DNA of 64,000 nt from Gracilaria domingensis (Eukaryota; Rhodophyta; Florideophyceae; Gracilariales; Gracilariaceae): assembly GCA_022539475.1 (NCBI GenBank), contig VCMS01000248.1:1-64000 (forward strand). Reading direction: 5' to 3'. The notes beneath the pieces were generated by a model. The model made no database searches. It saw only the letters and a list, made by a program, of their open reading frames with translations, and had not been told where the DNA came from. Positions 10,698-20,755 of the stretch are shown here, piece by piece; position 1 is the first letter of the stretch, and every line of letters begins with the position of its first letter. The position numbers and the translations under genes were made by a program.

Positions 10698-12631
10698 ATG
10701 GCGCCGAGCCAAGAAGATATAAGTGCAGCGCTCCCCGGTCCTCCGGTATGTTCTTCTCCTTCTCCCGTCAACGACGTGCTTCCTGCTCCTGCAGTAGCAG
10801 CACCTCCTCAGAGTACCGAACTCTCTCTCGCTCCTGCGATCAACTTTCCTCCGACACCGGAACTAGACCTCACTATGAGTGATGTTCCACCGAATCAGCC
10901 TCCGAACCAACCACCGTTCCCCCAAGGGGGCCTCACCGGATTCCGCTCCGTTCCGCTCCCTCAACAGGGCTCCAACCCGTCCGCGGGGCAATCGAACACT
11001 GTCGCAGGATCCTCCGCGCAGCCTGCCGCTCTCGCGGGCCCCGTCCTCGGGTTCCATCCAGGTGTGGTCTGGCCGTCTTTAAACTCCCTTGTAGGGCTCA
11101 ACCCGGCGAACCGGCGACATGCGAGGCCCCTCCGGCTCGCTCCGTGGTTCCACCCAACTGCGGTGTTCAATGAAAGCCTCATCACTGAGTATGCCGACGG
11201 ACGCAACACCCTTCCGGGGGACCTCCCGGCAATGGTGACCACTTCATGGGATTGGCGCACGCGCATCGCGATTCCTGTCCATCAGGTAGCGCGGGAAAAT
11301 CGGCAATCCCGGGAAGAAGCCCATGCCAACTTTGTCATGGTGGCTTACAAACGGCAAGGCCGGGCGCCGTTCGAGTTTCCTATCCCGCCAGGGATGGACT
11401 TCGATGTGGCGTATTACCGCACCCGCGGGGAAATCAGTTACTGCGACCGCCTAGCGACGTTGGAAACCTTCGCCTGGCAGGGAATGCCCGTTGCACGGCA
11501 GGAAGCCATATGCTGGACAAGACCGATTCTTCGGGCTGAGTTTCGATATCTCCCCCGCCGCTCGCGGTCTAACTTCCTTCAGAACTTCATCCGCCATGAG
11601 AAGCGGTCTCGATCCCAATTTGGGTACTTCGCTCCATATCAGAACGTGGAGATCCGCCAAATCGCGGCTGCGCACCGACAGGGTCGGTATGTACCTCTGC
11701 CAGAGTGGTGGAGTTACCTCGAGGATGCCGGGGGTGCTACATCGAGTTGCCCCCGGTGTTCACCTACTTAGGGTCATACCTACTCACAGATCCCAGGACT
11801 GGGTTGTGGTCGGTTGTCATCACCGAGTGGGCTGTCCGCACCGCGGCGTTTGTCCTCGCTGAGGCATATGACCAGTATCGACTGTGGTTCATCCCTCCCC
11901 GCGTGCGGGCAGCCATCCGAAGTTTGGACTTGGAAGTCCCCCTCGGGGGTCGTGCCAACAACGAAGAGGTGTTGAGCCTTCTCGATTATATCGATAGTAT
12001 CGACTGGACCGAAGTGCCTCTTTCTCAGAGTAGTCGCGGTGATTCCCCGAACACGGGTGAATACGGCCCAGGTCTGGGAAGAAATACCGCTCTTGCGGGC
12101 GATTATGTCTTCTTCGACCCGTGGGATTATCGGGAGATTACCGCTGAGGAAGCGGGTGAGCTCCGTTCTGCTCCCCGGCGAGTGCCGGCCGATCACCCAA
12201 CTGGGTTTGTGAACTCGGATGAGTATTACCGAGAGTACCTCGGGGGAGATCCAATGGTGGATAATCAGCCCGAGGACACGGGGGGCGACGATATCGAGAT
12301 GATCGAAGAGATCGACGCAACCCCTGCGGGGGAGGGCGCCGGCTCTGCTCCGGTTGTCGGCTCCGCCTCGGCGGCTGACTTCATCGCTCCCCCTCCGGTT
12401 CCCATTCCGGTACCCATTCCGGCTCAGCCGGCTCTTCCCGCTGTTGCGGCTGCTGCAGCTCATCCCCCGCCGGCGGGTGTGAACGAAGGTGCGATTATCG
12501 CTCGCTTCCTCCGCGGCGCGGGTTTAAGTGCTAGTGCGGCCTCTGGCGACGTCACCGCTATGGCGGATGCCTTGGCTCAACGCCTTGGCAGTATGCCTCC
12601 TCAGAATGAGGGCGATGGCGACGGCCAGTAA
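10698..12631 (+). CDS. Antisense additional ORF of the chromovirus, about 640 codons, one frameshift
   Basis: This ORF runs opposite to gag-pol, between the end of pol and the 3' LTR. Frame one (10698-11771) starts MAPSQEDISAALPGPP and is Pro/Ser-rich for about 130 residues. It then has an ordered part with many Trp, Tyr, Phe and Arg residues (APWFHPTAVFNESLITEYAD, TSWDWRTRIAIPVHQ). Near 11730 the frame changes: WWSYLEDAG is followed, one frame over, by CYIELPPVFTYLGSYLL, which continues through AVRTAAFVLAEAYDQYRLWF and an acidic region to a Pro/Ala-rich tail ending at TAA 12631. Codon use and GC content resemble pol. I recognise no domain. Its ATG is only 43 bp from the 3' LTR, so an antisense promoter in that LTR could drive it. 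Long additional ORFs, some antisense, are known in certain plant LTR elements; whether this is related is unknown. Confidence 0.7.
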
Positions 12632-13023
12632 ACGGGAGCCGAGCTTCCCCATGCGTGGGTAATTACCTGTTCACAGTAGTATAGCCTTGAGATAAAAAGA
12701 TTCTTTGCCTCATTCACGTTTTCGACGGTGTATCCCTTCCTCACCGGCATAGCCGGCTAATGCAATGCGATGCGATGCGCTACGAAAAACGCACCCTTCC
12801 GAGGGGAAAAACCATGCTCATGGTGTGGCAGCGAGGCCATTACCAGCGAGCTGGATGAAAAACCCTCAGGAGTGAGTCTTCTTTCCGAAAATCGGTGTTC
12901 GAGCGGCGCGAGGCGGTCAAACCGTCCATACGGCGAGCATTCCCACCAAGGTGGTATGGACTCAATCCCGTCGCATGACGTGTGTGTGCCAAAGATCTGA
13001 CTTCCTCCGTTTCCACGGCAACC
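12632..13023. other. Convergent 3' region between antisense ORF and pol
   Basis: Gene-free 392 bp where the antisense ORF and pol end tail-to-tail. Includes GATGCGATGCG-type simple words near 12768. It would hold the 3' ends of both transcripts; I see no clear terminator signal. Confidence 0.5.
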
Positions 13024-16000
13024 TTATCTCACTTGGGCATCGTCCAGCGTCGCTGGTGTGGCTGTCCCCGCGGAGCGGTGGTACTGTACGACCTTCGAGC
13101 GTGGCAGGTGCTCGATAGGTTCGTATGTATCCCACTCTGGGTCGTAGCCGTACCAACGGACGCGGTATAACAAGATGCCCTCCTGGTCCCAGGTATGCCC
13201 GACAATTCGGTCGAAAATGTACTCCTGAATGTACACCTGCCGGCCTTGCCGTGTTATTGTTACTTCATCGGTCGACAACCCTTGCGGGGGAACGGTTCCC
13301 GTGACGGGGGTAACAGCGCGCGCCTGCCTTTGCGTCGCCAGTTCCCTCCGAGGGGAGGTGCTTTCGATGTCGCTGCGTACCGCCATTCGGCGTGGGTCCT
13401 TCCGCTTCGGCGGCGTCGGCGTAGCTGTGTGATCGCCTTGTCCGTTTGCGTCGGAGAGTCCCACCTCGGATGGCTTCACAACCGTGCGTGCACGTGACTG
13501 TAGCGACGGTTGGCTGTCAAGCTCCCTCGGGAGAACCGCCTCCCTGTTGCAGGTGTTCTCCAACGGCTGCGCCGTTGGCCCTTTTCTTTCTTTGCTCAAG
13601 TTCCCGTTCTGAACGGTTACTTCCGGGTTACCGGGGTTATCGACACCGCCGGCGGCTTGCGATCTCGTGATCTCCGCGCGCGCCTCCGCTTGCGCCGATA
13701 TTTTACGCCCATTATTTGGTGCCGTACTGTCCATGACGTGAACTCTTCCCGGAGTGTCCGGCATTCTCACGGCTGTACCGCCGGGTTCTACCGAGTTGCT
13801 CGGGACTTCTTTTTCCTCAGCTCGTGCCTGCTCCGCAGGATTTTCCAGGATTCCTGGTCGTTCTGCGTCGCGTCGCGCGGCGGGCCGCGATGTTGCTGCG
13901 CTTTCCCTAGTGGGGCTTCGTTCCGACGGCGTCGGCGTGATGCCGGCGACATCTTTTGACTTCGTTCGACCCAGCGCGGCTGGTTGGCCACGAGGTTCTG
14001 TTGACTTAACCGAATCCGCTTCTGCGTGAGTGTCCTTACCCGGCGACGGTGTAGACTTCCCGGCAACGGGGCTGTGTGTGCGGCGTGCGAGCGTGCGTTG
14101 CGGACGCGATGCCCGCGCACTGGCCGGAACATCCGGAGAGCTCCGTATGGTCCGTGCTTCACGGTTGTACTCACGACGCGACGTCGGCTTATGACTCTCA
14201 GCAGAGCTGATAACCTCCTCCCCCTCCTTAGATGGAGCGGCGTGGGGAGTAACAGAATGTCCCGCATCGCGGGTAGGTGAACCCAGCGATGGGACAGAAA
14301 CGGGGGTGCCCTGGTGGCGATCATTGTCCGACACAGTCGGCGGCACAGACTCTATCGGGAGGTCTGTAAGACCTCGGTGGGGGTGGGGCAGGACGGACGG
14401 TCTTGTCACCACATTTGTTTCCGGTGGTACCGGGGTTATTGACTTCGTAGACACGGGCTCTGTATCAGACGGGGTAACCTCAGACGAGGGAGGGGGGGCC
14501 ATTACCACGCGGTCGCGGGAGATCCGCTCATGCGCGTCAGCGATCTCGACTACAACAGTGTCCGGTGCAACCGAGATTACTTTGTACGGTCCATCCGCCA
14601 CAGGCGAGAGCTTATGACGTTTGCCCTTTTCAGGGTTGTAGTGTTCCTTCCGTACGAAGACATGGTTTCCCACCGTAAGGGGTTCAGGGGTCCCTCCTCG
14701 CAAGCGAGCATCAAAATCACGCTTGTAAGCGGCTTGGGCTTTCGCCATTGACTTCCGGGCAGCCGGTACTAACTTCGTTAGCGAGGCTTTCCATTGTTGG
14801 CGATAATCACTCACAGATGGGAAACTGCCCAAGGTAGCTTGTGATTCTAACGCCAATGGCGAGGGTGTCCTTGACAAAACCAGTTCGAATGGGGAAACAC
14901 CAATAGTCCTGTGTACCTGCGTGTTATACGCAAAGGTTAACGCGTCGGTGTATAAGTCCCATGTTTTTGGGTGGTCAGCAACGTAGGAACGGAGAGATGC
15001 CAACATCGTACGGTTATACCGTTCAACTTGCCCATTACATTGGGGATGGTAAGTGGTCGTGAAGAGGTTCTTCACGTCCATGATGCGGCAGACATCCTGG
15101 AAGAACCGGGATGCGAATTGCTTTCCGTTATCGGATAATAACTCCACAGGAGGACCGAACACGAAGATCCAGTGCGTGGCGAATGCCTGCGCGACCGTGA
15201 ACGCGGTGATCCTCTTTAGAGGTACTGTCCGAACCAGTTTCGAGAACCGATCGGTGATAACGAGAAGAAATTTGTTACCTCTCCGAGTGGTAAGCAATGG
15301 TCCGAGAATATCGATTGCCACAAATTCAAGCGGCACCCTGGCAGGGAATAGTTTCACTTTCTTGGAATTCTTTCGCAGCTTCACGCGGTTTTTCGCGCAA
15401 TCGGCGCAGAAGCGTACCGTAGCGTAACAATCCACCGCCATGGCGGGCCAGTAGAAATCTCTCCTCAAAGTGAGGTACAATTTCCGTCCACCTGCGTGGC
15501 CACCTAACTTTGCGTAATGCGAAAGGTGTAGGATCCTCGTCTGTAACGAGTGTGGTACCACGACTTGTGGGTGTGACTCGACTGTCCTTATGAGATAGCC
15601 GATGTCATTAACCTCGAATGGGAGGGTGTCGCCTCCGTTTAGTCGGGCACGGACTTTGATACAGAACGGGTCTCCATGCTGTTCTCGGATCATTTCTTCC
15701 GGTGATACCGGGACAAAATTCCCCGGTAGGGGCTTTATAGCCTCGGTTTTGCCTGCAACAAGCAGTTCGTCGAAGTCAGCGTCCATATCGTCCCAGTCAT
15801 CTGGCCAGTCGTCTAGCTGCCACTCCGGGAGTTCCGGCCCATCATCGCCAACGACGAAGCAAGGAATATCATCGTCCTCGACGGCCAGAGTTTCCCCATT
15901 TGTGGGTAAGCGCGACAACGCGTCCGCCTGGGTGTTCAGGGTCCCCTTTTTGTACACGAAGTCGAAGTCGAATTCCGCTAGGCGGAGCCTCCACCGCATA

Positions 16001-18417
16001 AGGCGGCCTGATGGATCAGAGATATTCATCAACCACCTCAACAAGGAATGATCCGTGTACACGGTAAAGTGCACACCTAGCATGTAGGGACGGAGGGTGG
16101 ATAATGCCCATACGACTGCAAGGCACTCCTTCTCCGAAACGGAGTAGTTCCGTTCATGAACGTTGAGCGAACGTGACCAGTATTTTATGGGTTTTCGTTC
16201 TCCTTCGGGAGTGGTTTGGAACAGCGCGCAGCCTACTTGGTAGTCGCTCGAGTCCGTGTCCACGGAGAACGGCAATCCCGGTTTGGGTAACGATAGTATC
16301 GGTGCTGACGTAACAGCCTCCTTTAAGGAGTTGAACGCTTCCGCTTGTGCGGGCGTGAAGGGGTCCAGTTTTGGTGGCTGGCCCTTCCGCAAGAGAGCGT
16401 TGAGGGGAGCCGCTATGTCCGAAAAGTTCGGCACGAACCGTCTGTAGACGTTGACCAGCCCTAAGAAGGAGCGTAATTCCGTTTGAGTCCGCGGTTCTTT
16501 CGCCTTACCGAGTGACTTGACGCGAGCTTCCTCGATCGTCAGCCGTCCTGGACGGATTATGTGCCCAAGATACTTGACGGTGTCGGTGAAGAATTCACAC
16601 TTCCTCAACTTGAGGGTGATTCCTGCATCACGCAGAGTGGTCATCACGTTCCTGACATGGGTGAGATGATCGTCCAGATTACTGGAAAACACGATGATAT
16701 CGTCAAGGTAGACGAGACAGGTCCGCCACTTGAAGCGGCTCAGCAGAATGTCGATGGCACGCTGGAACGTAGCGGGCGCGTTGGTTAAGCCGAAAGGCAT
16801 CCGCTTGAAGCGGTAGGAGCCCGAGTGGCACACGAACGCAGTCTTATCGCGGTCTTCCTCCCTGACGGGGACTTGCCAATATCCCCAATTGGCATCCAAT
16901 GCCGTGAACACGGTAGCGTCACCGAGCGAATCGATGCACTCGTCCATACGAGGGATTGGGTAAGCGTCTCTTACCGTCACGGCGTTAAGTCGGCGATAGT
17001 CGACACAGAACCTCCAGGTTCCGTCGGCCTTGAGAGCCAGTACCACTGGGGATGCCCACGGCGATTGCGCGTGCTCGATGACACCTGCGCGGAGCATCTT
17101 GTCCACTTGGAACTGTTCTTCCTCCCGAGCTTTCGGTCCTGCCCTGTAAGGGGGTTGTGAAACCGGACGCGTGTTCGGTAACACATCGATACGGTGTTCC
17201 GTTGCATTGATCTCTCCAAGAGAGCCATCCCACATTGGGGTAAACTCCCGTAACATGTCTCTTAGACGTTCACGGTGCGACTCCGGTAAATGACCGAGGT
17301 CAAGTTCCTCGAGCGCCTTCAAGGGGTCAACCTTGTCGTAGCTCGTGGGCTTACGCTCTTCTGTCCCTGACACAGGGTTTGGTTCCGAGTCAGTCGGTTG
17401 CTTCTCCGTTGCGACGGTAGTGGTACTCGTGGAAGCGGCAGGAATTGCGACTCCCTCCCCCTCCTTAGATGAGGCGACGTCCTCTTCGGAGGTAACTAAT
17501 CCGAGAACATCCGCAGCCGTCATCTTCGTTGGAAGCATCGCGAGTGGGTGTGGTGTCACAGACCCAATGACTTGGTTCTTCACCAGATACTGGGGGGTGC
17601 TGCCAAGGTTGGCAACGAGTATCCGAAACGGAGTATCCGGTGTGACTTGCACAACGCCATTCGCGACAGCGAGTTGGCACTTCTCGTACAACGAGGTAAG
17701 CGGTTGAATAACCCGAAGACCGTGTTGACGGTAATTAACCGACACCATCATTTGGGACTCAGGCGGGATGCGGATCGACGCGGCGACGCGGAGCTTGGTG
17801 GACTCGCGCGACGCCGGTGCCGGGGCCTGCGCAGCAGGGAGTGGAACTTGCTTCCGCGATGACCGCTTCAGCGGACGACGGACGATCGGTACCGACGAAC
17901 CGTCGTCGAGTTCTACACGCCTGAGGCGGGGCCTGATTGCATCGACAAACCTGTCGCAGTAATCGCAACCCAAAATGACTGGAGCAGCCAATGACCGACA
18001 AACGATGAAGTCGACCTTCACCACGGAGGTTCCCAAGCGTACGACTAAGTCGATTGTTCCCACCGTCGTTAACGGGTTGTTATTCGCATCAGCGACATCA
18101 GGAAGCATGCTGCGGCGGATACGTTCCCGCAATTGCGGTGTGAGAAGGGACTCCACGATGAAGTTCGGACCTGCACCTGTGTCTAGTACAGTCAGGTAAC
18201 GCACCATAAACTGGGGGCTCAGGCCAAGGTCAGCGTACACCTTATAGTTTCGCTTGGCCATCACCATGATTCGGTCCGGGATCCGGTTGTTTCTTACCCG
18301 TATCCACGGTCGACGCAAAACACCGAGGTGTTCCGAATCTGCGTCTGCGACGTCTTTCCTCGAGAGGATTTTCACCGGGGAGCGAGGCAACGACGCCTCG
18401 GGCGTCAACAGCCTCAA
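13024..18417 (-). CDS. pol: Chromovirus Pol polyprotein (PR-RT-RH-IN-chromodomain)
   Basis: A single frame of 1,797 codons. In order: aspartic protease with DTGAGPNFIVE (Asp near residue 78); reverse transcriptase with MPFGLTNAPATFQ and the catalytic LVYLDDIIVFS (YLDD near 569); RNase H with VDTDSSDYQVG (near 718); integrase with an HHCC zinc finger (HLSHYAKLGGHAG ... CADCAKN, near 972-1000) and the DDE core VAIDILGP, LLSDNGKQF and HPQCNGQVERYNRT (near 1031, 1092 and 1130); a long Pro/Ser/Thr/Arg-rich linker (about 1290-1700); and a C-terminal chromodomain (YIFDRIVGHTWDQEG ... YRVRWYGYDPEWDTYEP), which likely guides integration to modified histones. Pol lies in a different frame from gag, whose TAA is about 105 bp upstream. 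The frame is open from roughly 18490, so the true start and the mode of Gag-Pol expression are uncertain. All catalytic motifs are present. Confidence 0.95.
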   Translation of the reverse strand: MRLLTPEASLPRSPVKILSRKDVADADSEHLGVLRRPWIRVRNNRIPDRIMVMAKRNYKVYADLGLSPQFMVRYLTVLDTGAGPNFIVESLLTPQLRERIRRSMLPDVADANNNPLTTVGTIDLVVRLGTSVVKVDFIVCRSLAAPVILGCDYCDRFVDAIRPRLRRVELDDGSSVPIVRRPLKRSSRKQVPLPAAQAPAPASRESTKLRVAASIRIPPESQMMVSVNYRQHGLRVIQPLTSLYEKCQLAVANGVVQVTPDTPFRILVANLGSTPQYLVKNQVIGSVTPHPLAMLPTKMTAADVLGLVTSEEDVASSKEGEGVAIPAASTSTTTVATEKQPTDSEPNPVSGTEERKPTSYDKVDPLKALEELDLGHLPESHRERLRDMLREFTPMWDGSLGEINATEHRIDVLPNTRPVSQPPYRAGPKAREEEQFQVDKMLRAGVIEHAQSPWASPVVLALKADGTWRFCVDYRRLNAVTVRDAYPIPRMDECIDSLGDATVFTALDANWGYWQVPVREEDRDKTAFVCHSGSYRFKRMPFGLTNAPATFQRAIDILLSRFKWRTCLVYLDDIIVFSSNLDDHLTHVRNVMTTLRDAGITLKLRKCEFFTDTVKYLGHIIRPGRLTIEEARVKSLGKAKEPRTQTELRSFLGLVNVYRRFVPNFSDIAAPLNALLRKGQPPKLDPFTPAQAEAFNSLKEAVTSAPILSLPKPGLPFSVDTDSSDYQVGCALFQTTPEGERKPIKYWSRSLNVHERNYSVSEKECLAVVWALSTLRPYMLGVHFTVYTDHSLLRWLMNISDPSGRLMRWRLRLAEFDFDFVYKKGTLNTQADALSRLPTNGETLAVEDDDIPCFVVGDDGPELPEWQLDDWPDDWDDMDADFDELLVAGKTEAIKPLPGNFVPVSPEEMIREQHGDPFCIKVRARLNGGDTLPFEVNDIGYLIRTVESHPQVVVPHSLQTRILHLSHYAKLGGHAGGRKLYLTLRRDFYWPAMAVDCYATVRFCADCAKNRVKLRKNSKKVKLFPARVPLEFVAIDILGPLLTTRRGNKFLLVITDRFSKLVRTVPLKRITAFTVAQAFATHWIFVFGPPVELLSDNGKQFASRFFQDVCRIMDVKNLFTTTYHPQCNGQVERYNRTMLASLRSYVADHPKTWDLYTDALTFAYNTQVHRTIGVSPFELVLSRTPSPLALESQATLGSFPSVSDYRQQWKASLTKLVPAARKSMAKAQAAYKRDFDARLRGGTPEPLTVGNHVFVRKEHYNPEKGKRHKLSPVADGPYKVISVAPDTVVVEIADAHERISRDRVVMAPPPSSEVTPSDTEPVSTKSITPVPPETNVVTRPSVLPHPHRGLTDLPIESVPPTVSDNDRHQGTPVSVPSLGSPTRDAGHSVTPHAAPSKEGEEVISSAESHKPTSRREYNREARTIRSSPDVPASARASRPQRTLARRTHSPVAGKSTPSPGKDTHAEADSVKSTEPRGQPAALGRTKSKDVAGITPTPSERSPTRESAATSRPAARRDAERPGILENPAEQARAEEKEVPSNSVEPGGTAVRMPDTPGRVHVMDSTAPNNGRKISAQAEARAEITRSQAAGGVDNPGNPEVTVQNGNLSKERKGPTAQPLENTCNREAVLPRELDSQPSLQSRARTVVKPSEVGLSDANGQGDHTATPTPPKRKDPRRMAVRSDIESTSPRRELATQRQARAVTPVTGTVPPQGLSTDEVTITRQGRQVYIQEYIFDRIVGHTWDQEGILLYRVRWYGYDPEWDTYEPIEHLPRSKVVQYHRSAGTATPATLDDAQVR
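14219..14231 (-). promoter_or_regulatory. Internal copy of the polypurine tract
   Basis: CTAAGGAGGGGGA on the minus strand, identical to the core of the terminal polypurine tract. It lies in the linker region of pol and encodes part of a SKEGEE peptide. It could act as an internal plus-strand priming site, or it may only reflect the peptide. Confidence 0.4.
17456..17468 (-). promoter_or_regulatory. Second internal copy of the polypurine tract
   Basis: Again CTAAGGAGGGGGA on the minus strand, between protease and reverse transcriptase, encoding SKEGEG. Third exact copy of this 13-mer in the element. Confidence 0.4.
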
Positions 18418-18521
18418 CTCTGAGGACGCCTCTCCCGAAAGGGAGACTCGCTCGTTCAGTTTCCCTGAACTTCCGCCTGCGGCGGCTGCTCAGGTTCCGC
18501 GGCTACGAGTGCTTCGGCTCG

Positions 18522-20539
18522 TTAACCGTGGGGTCCCGTGTTAGCGGTTTGGGGTTCGGCAACATGCCGAGGGTTTGGATGCACGGGTGGTGCCTGGACA
18601 TTCCGCTGCGGCGGTGGTGCTGCGACAGCGTGAGAGAAGTCCGTCTTCGCACGCAAGTACGACGTCATAGGGACGGTTCTCTTCTCCTCTGGAGTCAAGG
18701 CTTCATAGTTCACCGTAACCATGGACATATCCCTCATCGAGAGGAGGCACTGCGGCGAAATGTGACCATGCGTGTAGCAAAGGTGACAGATCGGCATTGC
18801 CATCCCCGAACGCGGGTTACTATTCCGAGCATCGGTGAACCCTACCCTAGGGCGTGTGTCCTTCCATCCAGGCCGTTGAAAACGGGTTGCTCCGTTCGCG
18901 TACGGGATTTTCGGCCCGTTCACACGGTTTGCATCTGCGTAAAGCAGCGTGCTGTCCCGAGCGGTATCGAAGGAGGCATCCGTCGTTGACGGTAGTTCCG
19001 TAGTTGGAATGGAACGCCGGCCTTCCTGGGCTAACTGGACGTTGTCGTACTCCCTTGAGGAGGCCTCGCTCGTGTGCAGCGACAAAGATGGGGATCCAGT
19101 CTCCATCATCAACGCCTTGGCGGACTTCGACCTGGTGACAGGACCTCGTGCACGAAGTGCATCACCCTCCGCTCGGGCGTACTGGACTAACTCGAGGTAG
19201 GTAATCTTCCGCTTATCCTCGCGGTAGCGGGCGACCAAGGTCTTAATGGCCGGGTCGAGGCCTTCGACGAACATCGTACAACGTTCCCCTGCGGGGTATA
19301 CATTACCACAACGGTGGAAAGCCTTATTCAGGCGGACCGAGTAATCGGTTTCCGTCTCTCCAGACTTCTGCCGGGTGTCCGGGAGTGCCAGAATGGCCGT
19401 GCCGATTGCGTCGTTGGTGGCGTACGAGCGCAGCAAGTACTGGACCGCTTCCGGCCAGCACGTAACCTCTCCTTCGGAGGCACGAGATGAGCCTCTTACA
19501 GAGTTGAACTGGTCTTCGGCCACTTCCCGTAAGAAATACGGTAACGCAATGTAGGCCTGGTTTCGTTCATCCCGAGAACATCGGCCTCCGCCACAAAACG
19601 GGCGAGAAAATCAAGCACCAGGACTGAGTCGTCTCCAGAAAAGGTCTGGTTACGCAGTGAGAGCTGCATACGGCGGATGCAGTCCTTCACTTTACCCGTC
19701 CCACGGGGTGTGCGATCCAATGAGGAATCCTCCAAACGGTAATACCGGTATGAGAGTAGCTTCCGATACATCGGGTTCGTCGGCTTCAGCTCCTTCAACC
19801 CGGAGTGCTTCCGTCCCTTCGACCGGGTACGAACAACACCTTGGGTGGCCGATGACCGCTTAGAGCGTGATGAGTGCCCTGCACGACCATTTTCGATGGA
19901 AGACTCTGACGAGTCAGAACTTTCCGAATCATTCGGGGCGTCAGCTGACGTACTCGAATCCGAGTCGGAGTACTGGTTTTGCTCCTTGGCCTGCCGCCTG
20001 CGGCGTGATTTGTCCCGACGGGTGTTCTTGTCGCGATGCGACACTTCAACCGGCTCCGCCGGAGTGGCGAGTTCCGCGATAGCGGCCTTCTCCAACGTCT
20101 CCAGACGGCTTCGAATCCGATCGAATCGGGTCTCGATTCCTTCCACGAAGGCAGCGGGTCCTCCAATGCATTCCAGCACGGAGTTGACATCGGACCGTAG
20201 AATACGGAGATCCTCTGCAACATCCTTCACAGGAAATGTGCGGACTTCCTCCCGGAGCGTCCGGACTTCTCCCGCGAGGGAATCATCGGCTCCCATAAGG
20301 GAATTGTGAGCAGCGCGCAGCATGCGAACCTGCTCTTCCAGGGTTGCACCCTGGGGGTCGTCAATCTTCTCCCGACGGGCCTGAGACGCCTCGGCGGTCG
20401 CCTTTACCTGCCCAGCAGGAGCCAGTGCGGCAGCGGCGGATGCCTGAGCAATCCCATCAGTGGGAGGGATCAACGGGGAAAATGGAAGTGTCCGGCATGC
20501 CGGCGGGTTAGACGTCCGCGAGGACGGTCTGTTACCCAA
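18522..20539 (-). CDS. gag: Chromovirus Gag, broken by one frameshift
   Basis: Two frames, 20539-19496 and 19523-18522, make one Gag of about 670 residues. The N-terminal part is Pro/Ala-rich followed by a coiled coil (EVRTLREEVRTF, DLRILRSDVNSVLE, RIRSRLETLEKAA) and a Ser/Asp-rich basic stretch. The capsid-like core spans the frame change near 19560 (reads into YIALPYFLREVAEDQFNSVR after the shift) and continues through LPDTRQKSGETETDYSVRL and CTMFVEGLDPAIKTLVARYR. A nucleocapsid zinc knuckle CHLCYTHGHISPQC fits CX2CX4HX4C exactly. Stop TAA at 18522. Because pol is intact and the LTRs are nearly identical, the one-base change is either very recent or a sequencing error; programmed frameshifting within the capsid would be unusual. 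Confidence 0.88.
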
Positions 20540-20740
20540 TGTAGATCCAGGGCGGACTGGTATCCTCGAAGGGGGCCGACCATCCGTCGGATTACCACCG
20601 TTGGTGGAACGACTGCGAGTGATCGCAGGCTCCGCATCGGAGAGCTTCCGAGATATCGGTATCCAACCAACCGTTACACGGGAACTTCCGAGAGAAAACG
20701 AACCTCAAAGAGGGTACACAAGAGTGGGTCAACTTTCTAA

Positions 20741-20755
20741 GTCGGGAGACCACTT
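20741..20755 (-). promoter_or_regulatory. Primer-binding site
   Basis: Immediately inside the 5' LTR the minus strand reads AAG TGGTCTCCCGAC. TGG plus nine bases is the usual form of a primer-binding site complementary to a tRNA 3' end (CCA). I cannot name the tRNA. The leader between here and the gag ATG at 20539 is about 200 bp. Confidence 0.6.
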
